Assembly: GCA_963807235.1 (NCBI GenBank)
Contig: CAWEBF010000016.1
Location: 124,001-188,000 of the forward strand
Source: CAWEBF01 sp963807235
GTDB taxonomy: Bacteria > Acidobacteriota > Vicinamibacteria > Vicinamibacterales > UBA2999
Length of the DNA: 64,000 nt
Direction of reading: 5' to 3'
In this document: piece by piece, positions 53,318 to 61,627 of the stretch
Position numbering within the stretch: position 1 is the stretch's first letter
How the letters are laid out: each line of letters starts with the position of its first letter
Translations under genes and position numbers: made by a program
The notes under the pieces: model-generated
Seen by the model: the letters and a program-made list of their open reading frames with translations, nothing else
What the model was told of the DNA's origin: nothing
Databases searched by the model: none

Positions 53318-54061
53318 GTGACGATCTATATCCTGTGGCTGCGCGAAGTGAAGCGCTATCTGCGTTCGAGGCCGCAGATCATCGCGTCCCTGGCGCAGCC
53401 GCTGCTCTATCTCCTTGTGCTGGGGTTCGGCCTGGGTCCGGTGTTCCAGCAGGCGGGGCAGGGCAGCTACCTCCAGTTCATGGCGCCGGGCGTCGTGGGC
53501 ATGGGCATCCTGTTCACGTCGATTTTCTCGGGGATCGGCCTGTTGTGGGATCGACAGTTCGGCTTCCTGAAGGAGACGCTCGTGGCGCCGGTGCCCAGGC
53601 TGCACATCATGGCCGGCCGCACGTTGGGCGGCGCCACGATCGCGATGATCCAGGGCACGCTCGTGCTCGTGGTCTGTATCATCGCCGGCTTCCGCCCGCA
53701 GAACCTGATGGCGCTGCCGCTGGCGTTCGTGTTCATGGCGCTCGTGGCGATCGTGTTCGCCGCGATGGGGACCGTGATTGGGTCGAGCCTGAAGGACATG
53801 CAGGGCTTTCAGCTGATCATGAACTTCCTGGTGCTGCCGATCTTCTTCCTGTCGGGTGCACTGTTCCCGCTGACGAACCTGCCGGCGGCGCTGACCGTCG
53901 CCACGCGGCTCGATCCGCTGTCCTACGGCGTGGACGGCCTGCGGGGCGCCCTGGTCGGGCTGTCGCAGATCGGTCTCGTCACCGACTTCGTCGTGCTGTC
54001 GGTCGTGGCCGTGGCGTTCCTGGCGCTCGGCGCCCGCGCCTTCGCGCGCATCCAGGTTTAA
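53318..54061 (+). CDS. ABC-2 type permease, DrrB-like
   Basis: 247 residues from GTG 53318, 4 bp after the ATPase stop. Six predicted membrane helices, with an N-terminal amphipathic start (LREVKRYLRSRPQIIASLAQPLLYLLVLGFGLG), the helix pair MAPGVVGMGILFTSIFSGIGLLWDRQFGFLKETLVAPV and the conserved ABC-2 segment LPIFFLSGALFPLTNLPAAL. It exports an unknown amphiphile with the ATPase at 52528. The 'RQFGFLKETLVAPVPR' coupling helix is intact, so it is probably functional. Confidence 0.92.
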   Translation: MTIYILWLREVKRYLRSRPQIIASLAQPLLYLLVLGFGLGPVFQQAGQGSYLQFMAPGVVGMGILFTSIFSGIGLLWDRQFGFLKETLVAPVPRLHIMAGRTLGGATIAMIQGTLVLVVCIIAGFRPQNLMALPLAFVFMALVAIVFAAMGTVIGSSLKDMQGFQLIMNFLVLPIFFLSGALFPLTNLPAALTVATRLDPLSYGVDGLRGALVGLSQIGLVTDFVVLSVVAVAFLALGARAFARIQV

Positions 54062-54089
54062 CCAGCTACCAACTACCAACTTCCACCGA
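54062..54089. repeat. Heptad tandem array, unit CCAACTA
   Basis: CCAGCTA, CCAACTA, CCAACTT, CCACCGA: four degenerate 7-bp units between the ABC-2 gene and marC. A separate 15-bp direct repeat GCACCAACCTCCATC at 54096 and 54119 follows. Confidence 0.7.
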
Positions 54090-54143
54090 CAATGCGCACC
54101 AACCTCCATCGACAGTCCGCACCAACCTCCATCCCCTAAGTTA

Positions 54144-54719
54144 GTGCTCTCGATCGCCCTCCTGCTCTTCATCGTGCTCGACCCGTTCGGCAACATGGTC
54201 ACGCTGAACACGCTGTTGAGCACCCACACGCCGGCCAAGCGGCGGCGCATCATGCTGCGCGAGAGCCTGATTGCCCTGGGGATCCTGCTGCTGTGCGTGG
54301 TGGGTGGCGCTGCGTTGCTGGGCGCGCTGGGGCTCGACAGCTACACCCTGGGCATTTCCGGCGGCATTGTGCTCTTCATGATTGCGCTGGGGATGGTGTT
54401 TCCCGCGCGCCGTGTGATGGAGAGCGAGGGGCTCGACGATCCGCTCGTCGTCCCGATCGCGATGCCGCTCATCGCCGGCCCCGGTGCGATCTCCATCGTG
54501 ACCGTGCTGGCGGAGAAGAACCCGCTGCTGACCGTCGTGGGCGCGGTGACGCTGGCCGCGGGGGCCGCAGCGGTCATTCTGACCCTGTCGCCGACGCTCT
54601 TTACCGTCCTGGGCCGCCGCGGCGCCCTCGCCCTCGAGCGACTCATGGGGATCTTGCTGGTGATGTTGGCCGTCCAGATGGTACTGGACGGCCTCGGTGA
54701 GTATCTCGCCGCTCGTTGA
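54144..54719 (+). CDS. marC: MarC family membrane protein
   Basis: 191 residues from GTG 54144; six membrane helices. Typical family sequence includes LFIVLDPFGNMVTLNTLLS in helix 1, LESLIALGILLLCVVGGAALLGALG-like helix 2, SGGIVLFMIALGMVFP, PLVVPIAMPLIAGPGAISIVTVL and the final GILLVMLAVQMVLDGLGEYL. MarC-type proteins were once linked to antibiotic resistance, but their transported substrate is unknown. Convergent with the DUF4382 gene; a heptad array lies between. Confidence 0.92.
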   Translation: MLSIALLLFIVLDPFGNMVTLNTLLSTHTPAKRRRIMLRESLIALGILLLCVVGGAALLGALGLDSYTLGISGGIVLFMIALGMVFPARRVMESEGLDDPLVVPIAMPLIAGPGAISIVTVLAEKNPLLTVVGAVTLAAGAAAVILTLSPTLFTVLGRRGALALERLMGILLVMLAVQMVLDGLGEYLAAR

Positions 54720-54741
54720 GCCCGGGCGCCAGGCCCAGGTC

Positions 54742-54780
54742 GACTAACGACGAACGACGAACGACCAACGACTAACGATT
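54742..54780. repeat. Heptad tandem array, units GACTAAC/GACGAAC/GACCAAC
   Basis: Five 7-bp units between marC and DUF4382, containing the DUF4382 stop codon (54772-54774). Confidence 0.88.
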
Positions 54781-55317
54781 GCTCGTGTTCTTCCCCGTGA
54801 TGATCACGACCGGATGCAGCATCCAGTCACCGTTGCCCAGCTTGTTCAGCGACGCGTCGGCGTCGAAGTCGAGGGTCAGCGTCGTGGTGTGATCGTCGTC
54901 AATCGCGAAACCGCCGACGACCTTTATCTCCTGGCTCGGCACCCGCAGCGGCTTGCGCACGCCGTTTTCCACCAGATAGCTGCGGTCCTGATCGATGTTG
55001 ATGTGGATGAACTCGTAGTCCCCTGGGTCAACGGCGCCGGTGGCGAAGCCGACCACCCGATCGTCCAGCGTCAGCAGATCGATAGGGTTGCTGGCCAGTT
55101 CCAGCTGCAGGCGCTCCACCGAGCCGCCGACAGGCTTCGCGTCCACACTGGTGAAGAAGATGTTCACCTGGTCCACGCCCGCTGGTGCGTCGGTCAGCAT
55201 CAGGCGCAGATTCCCGCTGCCGCTCGGCGACGACGGGCTGTCAGAACACGCCGTGGCCAAAAGTCCAATCGCGGCTGCCAGGATCGCCGCTCGAATTGCG
55301 AGCTTGTAGTGCTTCAT
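54772..55317 (-). CDS. DUF4382 lipoprotein
   Basis: 181 residues. A lipoprotein signal peptide ends in the lipobox LLATAC (Cys24), followed by a Ser-rich linker. The DUF4382 domain begins GNLRLMLTDAPAGVDQVNIFFTSVDAKPVGG and includes VGFATGAVDPGDYEFIHINID and FDADASLNKLGNGDWMLHPVVII, predicted as a beta-sandwich. It is probably anchored in the outer or inner membrane; function is unknown. The stop codon sits inside a heptad array. Confidence 0.88.
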   Translation of the reverse strand: MKHYKLAIRAAILAAAIGLLATACSDSPSSPSGSGNLRLMLTDAPAGVDQVNIFFTSVDAKPVGGSVERLQLELASNPIDLLTLDDRVVGFATGAVDPGDYEFIHINIDQDRSYLVENGVRKPLRVPSQEIKVVGGFAIDDDHTTTLTLDFDADASLNKLGNGDWMLHPVVIITGKNTSNR

Positions 55318-55381
55318 CGAGTTGTCCCCCTGGGTATCACTAGCAAGCGAGTTGCCACAGCGAAGCCCAACAGCAGGACCA

Positions 55382-55416
55382 CCAACGATTCACGACCAAC
55401 GACTAACGACTAACGA
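55382..55416. repeat. Heptad tandem array, unit CTAACGA
   Basis: CCAACGA, TTCACGA, CCAACGA, CTAACGA, CTAACGA; the same family as 54742-54780 in a rotated register. The two arrays flank the DUF4382 gene. Confidence 0.85.
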
Positions 55417-55425
55417 ACCGATGAC

Positions 55426-56863
55426 TCAGAATTGAACAGCGGCGGCGTCCGCCAGTATCAGGTCGCGATAGACAGGCAACGACCAACCCTGCTTCGTCAA
55501 CTCATCCACCCGCCGCGCCACCTTCGACCTGTAAGTCTTGGCGTCCTTGTGTAGCGTTTTCAGTTGGGCCGGCGTCAGCGCCGCCTCGTATCCTGCGAGC
55601 CCGCACAGCTGATTCTGCGCCGCTTCGCCGCGCACGGCCACGAACGGGTGCGCGTTCGGGATCGGCGGCACGGCCCCCTCGTTGCGCACCGCGTACTTGC
55701 GCGCCGGTACGTCCACGTAGGGATTGCGGATCCCGCCGCGCGCGTTGCCCCATTCGTCGAGCGCCATCACCGAGCCGTCGTTGGCCACGTTGCGGTCCAC
55801 CAGGATCCGTTCAGCCTTCGGCGGCACCGTGCCTGCGTCCACCCATTTCCACAGGTGATCCAACGCCACCGACATGTAGGCGGCCAGCGGAAAGCGGCTG
55901 ATGGGCAGCTTGCATGGGTTGGGGTAATAGGCGGCGGCATCGCGCGAGTCGATGTGTGCCATCCCGGCGAACTCGTACACGCGGAACTTGTCGCCCGGGG
56001 CGTCGCCATCCTGCCGCGCCGTGGCGGTGCCGCTCATGACTTCGGTCATCGTCGGCACCTGAATCATCGGCACGTCGATCTGTCGAATCGTGGCGCCCGT
56101 GCTCGTCGGGAGGAAGCCGTCGTAGATCGGCGACATGTCGGCCAGCCGGTACACCATGTGTCCGTTCAAGTAGTTGACGACCACGGCGGCCGACGCCGAC
56201 GTGCCGGCCAGGATCATGCGCCGCACGGGCAGACGGCCGAGCGGGTTGTCCGGCTGCTTCGACTTCATCAGCGCCCCGACCTGCGCCAGGATGTCAGTGG
56301 CCTGTCCGGGCAGCACCTGCAGGTCCTTGTAGCGTTCCGGATTCGACTCGGCGAACGGCACCGCGGTGCTCGTCAGGACGTCCAGTCCAACGTGTCCCGA
56401 CGTCATCGTGTAGACGTGGGTGAAATGGAACATCCAGGCGTTGCCGCTCGGGTGCATCGACTCCGCCAGCACGAGGCCGCTGAACCGGGCCGGATTCGAC
56501 GGCCGCCGCACGACGATCCGCGTCTTGTATGGCTGTCCGTTCGCGGTGCCCGAGACGAAGTACTCGTGCGCGGTGTAGCCGAAGTGCGCCATGTCGTCGC
56601 TGGGCTTCAGCTCCATCAGCGATTCGAACGGCTTGCCGGGCCCGGTAATCTCGCCCGAAATCGTCGGGAGCGCCACGGCCACGGGAGTCTCAGGCAGCGA
56701 GACCTGCGGCGCCCCGCCACGCCCTCCACCGCGGCCGCCTCCGGCGCCCTGGCCGCCCGCGTCCCTCGCGGGTGGGAATGGCGGTTTGCGCCGCCAGCAG
56801 GAGAGGGCAGGTGATGGCGCATGTGACGAGCAGGATTCGAACCGTCGATCTCAGGGTTCCCAT
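55426..56863 (-). CDS. Alpha/beta-hydrolase-domain exported protein, one frameshift near the N-terminus
   Basis: The N-terminus, with signal peptide MGTLRSTVRILLVTCAITCPLLLA from ATG 56863, is in one frame; the body starting ...VAVALPTISGEITGPGKPFESL is in another, with the switch near 56790 in a C/G-rich stretch. The body (~420 residues) matches the PF20091 type 'alpha/beta hydrolase domain' of Acidobacteriota: YFVSGTANGQPYKTRIVVRRP, GLVLAESMHPSGNAWMF and RRMILAGTSASAAVVVNYLNG with G-T-S-A-S as the probable nucleophile elbow, and RVYEFAGMAHIDSRD as the His region. Probably a secreted esterase; the substrate is unknown. Confidence 0.75.
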
Positions 56864-56874
56864 CGCGTTTCCTT

Positions 56875-57357
56875 TCAAGCCAGCTTGGACAAATCTTCGG
56901 CCGTCAACCGGCACAACTGCCACTCGGTCATGCGGCGAGCGCCCAGACTCTCATAAAACTCGATCGCGGGCGTGTTCCAGTCGAGCACGGCCCATTCCAT
57001 GCGGCCGCACCCGCGCTCGCGGGCCACGCGCGCCAGATGGAGCAGCAGCGCCTTGCCCAATCCCTGGCCACGAAACTCCGGCTTCACATACAGATCTTCC
57101 AGGTACAGGCCCGGCCGTGCGAGGAAGGTCGAGTAGTTGAAGAAGTAGAGCGCGAATCCCGCCGGTGCGCCATCCACTTCGCCGATCACGCAGAAGGCGT
57201 CCGGGGCACGGCCGCCGGGGGGAAAGAGCGTCGAGCGGACAGCTTCTTCGGTCGTCTCCAGCTGCTCGAGCATCTTCTCGTAGTCGGCGAGGCCTCGGAT
57301 CAGCTCGACGATGAGCGTCGCATCGCCTGGCGCCGCTGGTCGGATGTGGTGGGCCAT
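56875..57357 (-). CDS. GNAT acetyltransferase, diamine/SSAT-like
   Basis: 160 residues. IRPAAPGDATLIVELIRGLADYEKM, FALYFFNYSTFLARPGLYLEDLYVKPEFRGQGLGKALLLHLARVA and MEWAVLDWNTPAIEFYESLGARRMTEW are very close to spermidine/spermine- and diamine-acetyltransferase family proteins, including the Y-L-E-D-L-(Y/F)-V motif and R-G-x-G-x-G/A acetyl-CoA loop. Polyamine acetylation is plausible; related enzymes also act on thialysine. It stands 11 bp after the hydrolase gene start, on the same strand. Confidence 0.9.
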   Translation of the reverse strand: MAHHIRPAAPGDATLIVELIRGLADYEKMLEQLETTEEAVRSTLFPPGGRAPDAFCVIGEVDGAPAGFALYFFNYSTFLARPGLYLEDLYVKPEFRGQGLGKALLLHLARVARERGCGRMEWAVLDWNTPAIEFYESLGARRMTEWQLCRLTAEDLSKLA

Positions 57358-57514
57358 GCGGGATTATCGCCAGTCCCCTGGAACAGAGACATGTCACCAG
57401 ATTCCCGGCCGTCCGCTTGACGCTGCGTCCTCATGCGGCGCAAACTTCTAATCTTGAGACTGATTCTCAGAATCATGACGTCCAGGGAGTCGGAATCCGG
57501 TCGGTCTTCGCCGC

Positions 57515-57940
57515 GTGGTCGCGGCGCTGGTCGCGTTCGGGTTGCTTGGCATCGCCGCTGAACTGGTGCTGATCGAGCACGTCGAGAACACAAGCCAGCT
57601 GGTGCCGGTGATCGTGCTGCCCCTTGCCGCGGTGCTGCTCGGGCAGATCGCGCTTGGCGCCGTGCCGTGGAACGTCGTGGCGCTGCGGGGCGCGCTGGCG
57701 GCCGTGGTGCTGGCTGGCCTCGCCGGCGTCGGTCTGCACGTGTACGAGAGCTGGCAGTTCCAGGTCGAGGTCGATCCGTCGCAGCGGGGGGTCGCGCGCG
57801 CCTGGGCGGCGTTGCGCGCCCAATCACCGCCGTCGCTTGCGCCCGGGCAGATCGCGCTGCTCGGCCTGTTGGGCCTGGCCGCCGCGTCAGGGCCGGCGGC
57901 AATCCATCCGTCCCCATCGAAGAAGGAGCCAACCACATGA
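57515..57940 (+). CDS. Hypothetical membrane protein
   Basis: 141 residues starting at GTG 57515, the first in-frame codon with a hydrophobic start; the RBS is not convincing. Three predicted membrane helices (MVAALVAFGLLGIAAELVLI, LVPVIVLPLAAVLLGQIALG, LRGALAAVVLAGLAGVGLHVYE), then a short soluble part and a fourth helix APGQIALLGLLGLAAASG. The stop overlaps the start of the ComEA-like gene (ATGA). I do not recognise the family; the pairing suggests a common operon of unknown role. Confidence 0.6.
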   Translation: MVAALVAFGLLGIAAELVLIEHVENTSQLVPVIVLPLAAVLLGQIALGAVPWNVVALRGALAAVVLAGLAGVGLHVYESWQFQVEVDPSQRGVARAWAALRAQSPPSLAPGQIALLGLLGLAAASGPAAIHPSPSKKEPTT

Positions 57941-58581
57941 GACCCATCGCCGCGTTTCTTCGCCTGTCCGCCGTCGCCTTTGTCTTGACGCTCCTGTCAG
58001 GCGTGCAGGCCCCCGCCCAGGTGGCCGCTGGACTGCGCGATCCCAACACGATGACCGAGGCAGAGCTCACGACGCTGCCGAACTACCCGGCCGCCGTCGC
58101 AAAGGCCACGGTCGCGGCGCGGCCGTTTCTGTCGATTGCCGACTTCGACAAGTTCCTTGGCGCACAGGGCCTCAATCCCGAGCAGCGCACGGCAGTCTAC
58201 AACCGCGCCTTCGTGCACGTGAACCTGAACACCGCCTCCGAGGCGGAGATCATGCTGATCCCCAACGTCGGCAAGCGTATGGCGCACGAATTCGAGGAGT
58301 ACCGGCCGTGGAAGGCGTGGGCGCAGTTCGACAAGGAGATCGGCAAGTACGTGGACGCCAAGGAAGTGGCCCGCCTGAAGCAGTACACCTTCATCCCGCT
58401 GCGGCTGAACACCGCCAGCGAGGCCGACTTCATGACCATCCCCGGCGTCGGCAAGCGCATGGCGCACGAGTTCGAGGAGTACCGCCCCTGGAAGACGCAG
58501 GCGCAGTTCCAGAAGGAGATCGGGAAGTACGTGAACGAGAAAGAAGTCGCGCGCCTGTGGCGCTATATGACGATTGACTGA
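57937..58581 (+). CDS. Exported helix-hairpin-helix (ComEA-like) protein, two near-identical modules
   Basis: 214 residues with signal peptide ending ...VQAPAQ. After a divergent N-terminal HhH (EAELTTLPNYPAAVAKATV), two modules of ~58 residues follow: NLNTASEAEIMLIPNVGKRMAHEFEEYRPW and RLNTASEADFMTIPGVGKRMAHEFEEYRPW. These begin at residues ~89 and ~149; both end ...EIGKYV. This N-T-A-(S/T)-x-x-E-L-x-x-(I/L)-P-G-(I/V)-G pattern binds DNA in ComEA, the uptake receptor of natural competence. Other competence genes are not seen in the window, so an uptake role is only a possibility. The ATG overlaps the preceding gene stop. Confidence 0.82.
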   Translation: MRPIAAFLRLSAVAFVLTLLSGVQAPAQVAAGLRDPNTMTEAELTTLPNYPAAVAKATVAARPFLSIADFDKFLGAQGLNPEQRTAVYNRAFVHVNLNTASEAEIMLIPNVGKRMAHEFEEYRPWKAWAQFDKEIGKYVDAKEVARLKQYTFIPLRLNTASEADFMTIPGVGKRMAHEFEEYRPWKTQAQFQKEIGKYVNEKEVARLWRYMTID

Positions 58582-58608
58582 TAGGTCTGGGCTTGGTCGT
58601 GCCTGGGA

Positions 58609-59485
58609 CTAGTTCAGCGTCCGCAGGTCGGCGAGGCTGCACCCGGGCGGGAGCTGATTCTGCTGGGGCCGCGAATCGCCAAGGTAGCAGCGCGGGATCA
58701 CGTAGATCGGCTTCGGGGCCGAGGGCGGCGCGGCTGCTTGAGGCGGCGGCAGCGGCGGCGGAGCTGGCAGCCGGCGCGGCTCGAGATCTCGCCGGAACGT
58801 CATGGTGTCGTTGACGGGCACCCGCACGTCGAATTCCACCGGCTCGAAGCCGTCGGCTTCCACGCGCACTCCGTGGAGCCCGGCCGGCAGCGCGCGCTCT
58901 CCCGTGCCGCCAAAGTCGTCCACGGTGCCCGCGTACGCGCCGTTGATGAACACGCGGGCGTTGCGCGGCGCGATCAGCAGGCGCAGGAACCCTTCCGGTT
59001 CTTCACGAGCGCGCCGATTCCTGGAACGGGGCGGCCCCGGAAGAAGAGTAGTAGTACGGCGACGCGCCGATGTACACGGCACCCAGCGTTGGATACATCA
59101 CACCGTCGGGCCGGCCGTGGCGGCGTTTACCGTCGCGATGTCCGTCGCGGCGCCCGTCTCGCCAGTCGTCACGCCCGGGAGCGTCCGGTGAGAACCGTGG
59201 CGCATAGGTATGCGGGCCCGCCCGGAAGGCATCCCTGCCGGGCCGCAACGGCGCCCCGCTATTGGTGCCGGGGATTGGCCCGTCGAAGGGGCCCGGAGGA
59301 GGCGGACCGCCGCCCCAGCGCGGGACGCTCGGCAGGATGACCCTGGGAGTGACGACGCCGCTCGATCCCCGAATGTGAGCGCCTTGAATATGGGCGCTGC
59401 CCGGCCACTGTGCGACCTGCGCCACGGCAGGGCTCCCCATGCTCAGGCACAGGCAGGCGAGCACGCCGCCGCGGGAGATCCTCAT
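58609..59485 (-). CDS. PEGA-domain exported protein, one frameshift
   Basis: ATG 59485 starts a signal peptide (RISRGGVLACLCLSMGSPAVA). A long Pro/Gly/Arg-rich region (DDWRDGRRDGHRDGKRR) leads to YPTLGAVYIGASPYYYSSSG. After the frame moves (extra base at ~59008) the PEGA domain follows: LLIAPRNARVFINGAYAGTVDDFGG ... LPAGLHGVRVEADGFEPVEFDVRV, then a Pro-rich tail and a short Cys pair (CYLG...CSL). Corrected length ~291 residues. PEGA modules are small beta domains that bind cell-surface carbohydrates. Function is inferred only. Confidence 0.7.
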
Positions 59486-59579
59486 GGTCGTCTTCGTGTG
59501 CAAAGCCACTGCCACGGCGAATCGTGCCGCCGGCCGTGAACGGTGCGACAGATGGCCGCAAAGTCACTGTCCGGCGGGC

Positions 59580-59596
59580 AATTAGGCCCGACCCCA
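59580..59596. repeat. Short dispersed repeat, copy 2
   Basis: AATTAGGCCCGACCCCA, identical to 44761-44777. Confidence 0.6.
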
Positions 59597-59615
59597 CTGT
59601 CCACTACAAGCGACA

Positions 59616-60269
59616 TCAATAGCGCCGTTTCAGCTGACGCAGGAGATCGAACCTGGCCGTGTCGGACACCGACATCACAGCCATCACGCCCGCCTGCACA
59701 GCGTCGGTCACCACCAGGTCGGCCACGTCGGGGACGCTGCCGGCCATGTTCAGCGAGATGACGCGCAGCCCGGCCGCCTGCACCTCGCGCACGGCTTCGG
59801 TGATGTCGCCGCCCATCAGCGAGCCGGCCAGCACGAGCATCTTGACGCGGGGCAGCCGAGCCGTGGCGCGCACGGCGGCCGCCAGCTCCTCCTCGCCGAC
59901 AAGGGGAATGGTGTCCACCGAGATGCGCTCGCCGCGGATGTTGTGGCGATCGGCTTCCGAGATCGCGCCCGTGGCGACCAGACCCACCTGCGCCCCGCCG
60001 CCGATCACCACGATGCGCTTGCCGTAGATCTTGGCGAACGACGGCGTCTCGCGGACCTGCTGCACACCGGGCACTGCCGCCATGTCCGCCAGCAACGCGT
60101 CGATCCCTCCCCCGGGCATTGCAAACTCGAAGTAGATGTCCGATGCGGAGCCCGACGCGTGGATGTCCACGTAGGTGATGTTGGCCTGATGGTCCGCCAG
60201 CACCTTGCTGAGTGCTGAGAGCAGCCCCAGACGGTCGGCTACGCCGACCAGGATCGCGTAGGCGTTCAT
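59616..60269 (-). CDS. ACT-domain DUF5612 protein
   Basis: 217 residues. The N-terminal ACT domain (AILVGVADRLGLLSALSKVLADHQANITYVDIH) is followed by a DUF5612-like Rossmann part: GKRIVVIGGGAQVGLVATGAISEADRHNIRGERISVDTIPLVGEEELAAAV, KMLVLAGSLMGG and LRVISLNMAGSVPDVADLVVTDAVQAGVMAVMSVSDTARF. The family is best known from methanogenic archaea, where it is uncharacterised. Its presence here, with an archaeal-type H4MPT route, is another hint of archaeal-like gene content. A ligand-sensing regulator is plausible from the ACT fold. It is divergent from the GlcG-like gene. Confidence 0.8.
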   Translation of the reverse strand: MNAYAILVGVADRLGLLSALSKVLADHQANITYVDIHASGSASDIYFEFAMPGGGIDALLADMAAVPGVQQVRETPSFAKIYGKRIVVIGGGAQVGLVATGAISEADRHNIRGERISVDTIPLVGEEELAAAVRATARLPRVKMLVLAGSLMGGDITEAVREVQAAGLRVISLNMAGSVPDVADLVVTDAVQAGVMAVMSVSDTARFDLLRQLKRRY

Positions 60270-60316
60270 GTGTCTGGTGAATCTAGCATGGTGGGCGGCC
60301 TATAATCCGCACCACG

Positions 60317-60721
60317 ATGTACGGATCCTCCATCACCGTGGACATGGCGAAGCAGCTCGCGGCGCCGGCGATTGCCGAAGCCCGGAAGAACCAGTGGACG
60401 ATGGCCGTCGCCATCGTGGACATCTCGGGCGACCTGGTCTACTTCGAGAAGATGGACGACACGCAGGCCGGCAGCGTGGACGTCTCGATTGCGAAGGCGC
60501 GATCGGCCGCCCGCTTCAAGCGCGCGACGAAGGTGTTTCAGGACGGCGTGGCCGCGGGTGGCGAGGGCCTTCGCATCCTGGCGCTGGCGGGCGCGGTGCC
60601 GATCGAAGGCGGCGTGCCGCTGGTCGTCGGCGGCAAGATCGTGGGAGCCATCGGTGTGTCGGGCGGCACCAGCCAGCAGGACGGCGTCGTGGCGGCGGCG
60701 GCCGTGGCCACCCTGGTTTAG
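60317..60721 (+). CDS. GlcG/HbpS-family heme-binding-like protein
   Basis: 134 residues from ATG 60317. The whole protein matches the small GlcG/HbpS alpha/beta fold: SITVDMAKQLAAPAIAEARKNQWTMAVAIVDISGDLVYFEKMDD, SVDVSIAKARSAARFKR and VVGGKIVGAIGVSGGTSQQDGVVAAAA. Members bind heme or are annotated in glycolate or propanediol operons, but the biochemical role is unclear. No signal peptide. It is convergent with the DUF4198 gene, overlapping by 4 bp. Confidence 0.85.
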   Translation: MYGSSITVDMAKQLAAPAIAEARKNQWTMAVAIVDISGDLVYFEKMDDTQAGSVDVSIAKARSAARFKRATKVFQDGVAAGGEGLRILALAGAVPIEGGVPLVVGGKIVGAIGVSGGTSQQDGVVAAAAVATLV

Positions 60722-61518
60722 GATCCTGCGCCCGCGTCGAACGTGAGCGACGCCCAGTAGCTGACCCAGTCGGCCCGAGTGCCCGCGGGCGCCTGCACCA
60801 TGTGCACCGCGCGCACCATCCACGTGCCGCCGGCTGGCAGGCGGAACCGGACGCGCCCATCGGAGTCCGACCGCGCGGTCAGCCGGTCCCACGGGTTGCG
60901 CTGATTGACGGCCACGACGCGAACACCGGTGAGCGCGCGGCCCAGATAGGTGAGCCTCACCGGCAGGTCGCGCCCATCCTGTAGCGCGGATGGATCGGCC
61001 TCGGCCACGAGCTCCAACGGCAGTCCCAGCGTGCGATCGGCCGGGTGCGTCCCCGCCTCTCCCACGCGTACCAGCGTCTTCGCACACCGGATGAACTGCT
61101 CCCGCACGTCGGCGTGTGTCTGGCCCTTCTGCTCGCGCAGCGCGACGATGCCGTCGAGCGCCTCTTCCTTCAAGTAGCTCGTGAACTTCGCCGCGCTGAG
61201 GGACAACGGATTCGGCCGGCTTTGGTACCCCACGATCATCGGACCCGGGGCAGTGACGCGGAGCAGGCCGGCCGGATCGGCGCCGGCGCGTCCTGCCACG
61301 TCGCGCTGCCCGTGCGCGTCAACCACTACGAAACGGTCGATCATCTCGTCGTTGCGCGGAATCGGCTCGCCGCGAAAGTCGTCTCCCACGCGCAGCTTCA
61401 AGCCGAGCACCCGGCCGAACTCGGGTGAAAAGCTCGTGGGCTCGAGCCACATGTCGTGCGCGAGGCCCGAAGCCTGCGCTCCCAGGATAAGAACGAGTGT
61501 CGCGAGAAGCGCCTTCAT
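60718..61518 (-). CDS. DUF4198 exported protein
   Basis: 266 residues. A signal peptide ends ...ASGLAHDMWLEPTSF; the A-H-(D/E)-x-W-(I/L)-x-P-x-x-F mature start is the DUF4198 hallmark. These proteins, including NikM-like components, are often linked to metal uptake, with the His-Asp start as a metal site. The rest is beta-rich (DLPVRLTYLGRALTGVRVVAVNQ) with a C-terminal FDAGAGS. The start codon borders a CAGTCTC heptad array. The DUF4331 gene is upstream on the same strand. Confidence 0.85.
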   Translation of the reverse strand: MKALLATLVLILGAQASGLAHDMWLEPTSFSPEFGRVLGLKLRVGDDFRGEPIPRNDEMIDRFVVVDAHGQRDVAGRAGADPAGLLRVTAPGPMIVGYQSRPNPLSLSAAKFTSYLKEEALDGIVALREQKGQTHADVREQFIRCAKTLVRVGEAGTHPADRTLGLPLELVAEADPSALQDGRDLPVRLTYLGRALTGVRVVAVNQRNPWDRLTARSDSDGRVRFRLPAGGTWMVRAVHMVQAPAGTRADWVSYWASLTFDAGAGS

Positions 61519-61520
61519 GA

Positions 61521-61553
61521 CAGTCTCCAGTCTCCGGTCTCCAGTCTCCAGTC
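61521..61553. repeat. Heptad tandem array, unit CAGTCTC
   Basis: CAGTCTC, CAGTCTC, CGGTCTC, CAGTCTC, CAGTC: period 7, immediately upstream of the DUF4198 start. The same unit as at pabA (25197) and mptG (27584). Confidence 0.85.
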
Positions 61554-61560
61554 CTACCGG

Positions 61561-61580
61561 CGGCGCCCGAGAGGGCGCCG
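61561..61580 (-). terminator. GAGA-tetraloop hairpin between DUF4331 and DUF4198 genes
   Basis: CGGCGCCC-GAGA-GGGCGCCG: perfect 8-bp stem. It lies between two heptad arrays, so the intergenic region is array-hairpin-array. No T-run follows on either strand; mRNA stabiliser or terminator. Confidence 0.5.
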
Positions 61581-61588
61581 CCGAGAAG

Positions 61589-61627
61589 AACTACGAACCA
61601 CGAACCACGAACCACGAACTACGAGCT
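61589..61627. repeat. Heptad tandem array, unit AACCACG
   Basis: AACTACG, AACCACG, AACCACG, AACCACG, AACTACG, then AGCT; overlaps the DUF4331 stop codon at 61626-61628. Confidence 0.85.

Noticed and set aside
57300..58070. 256-codon minus-strand frame over the membrane and HhH genes
   Set aside because: Arg/Pro/Ser-rich shadow without motifs.
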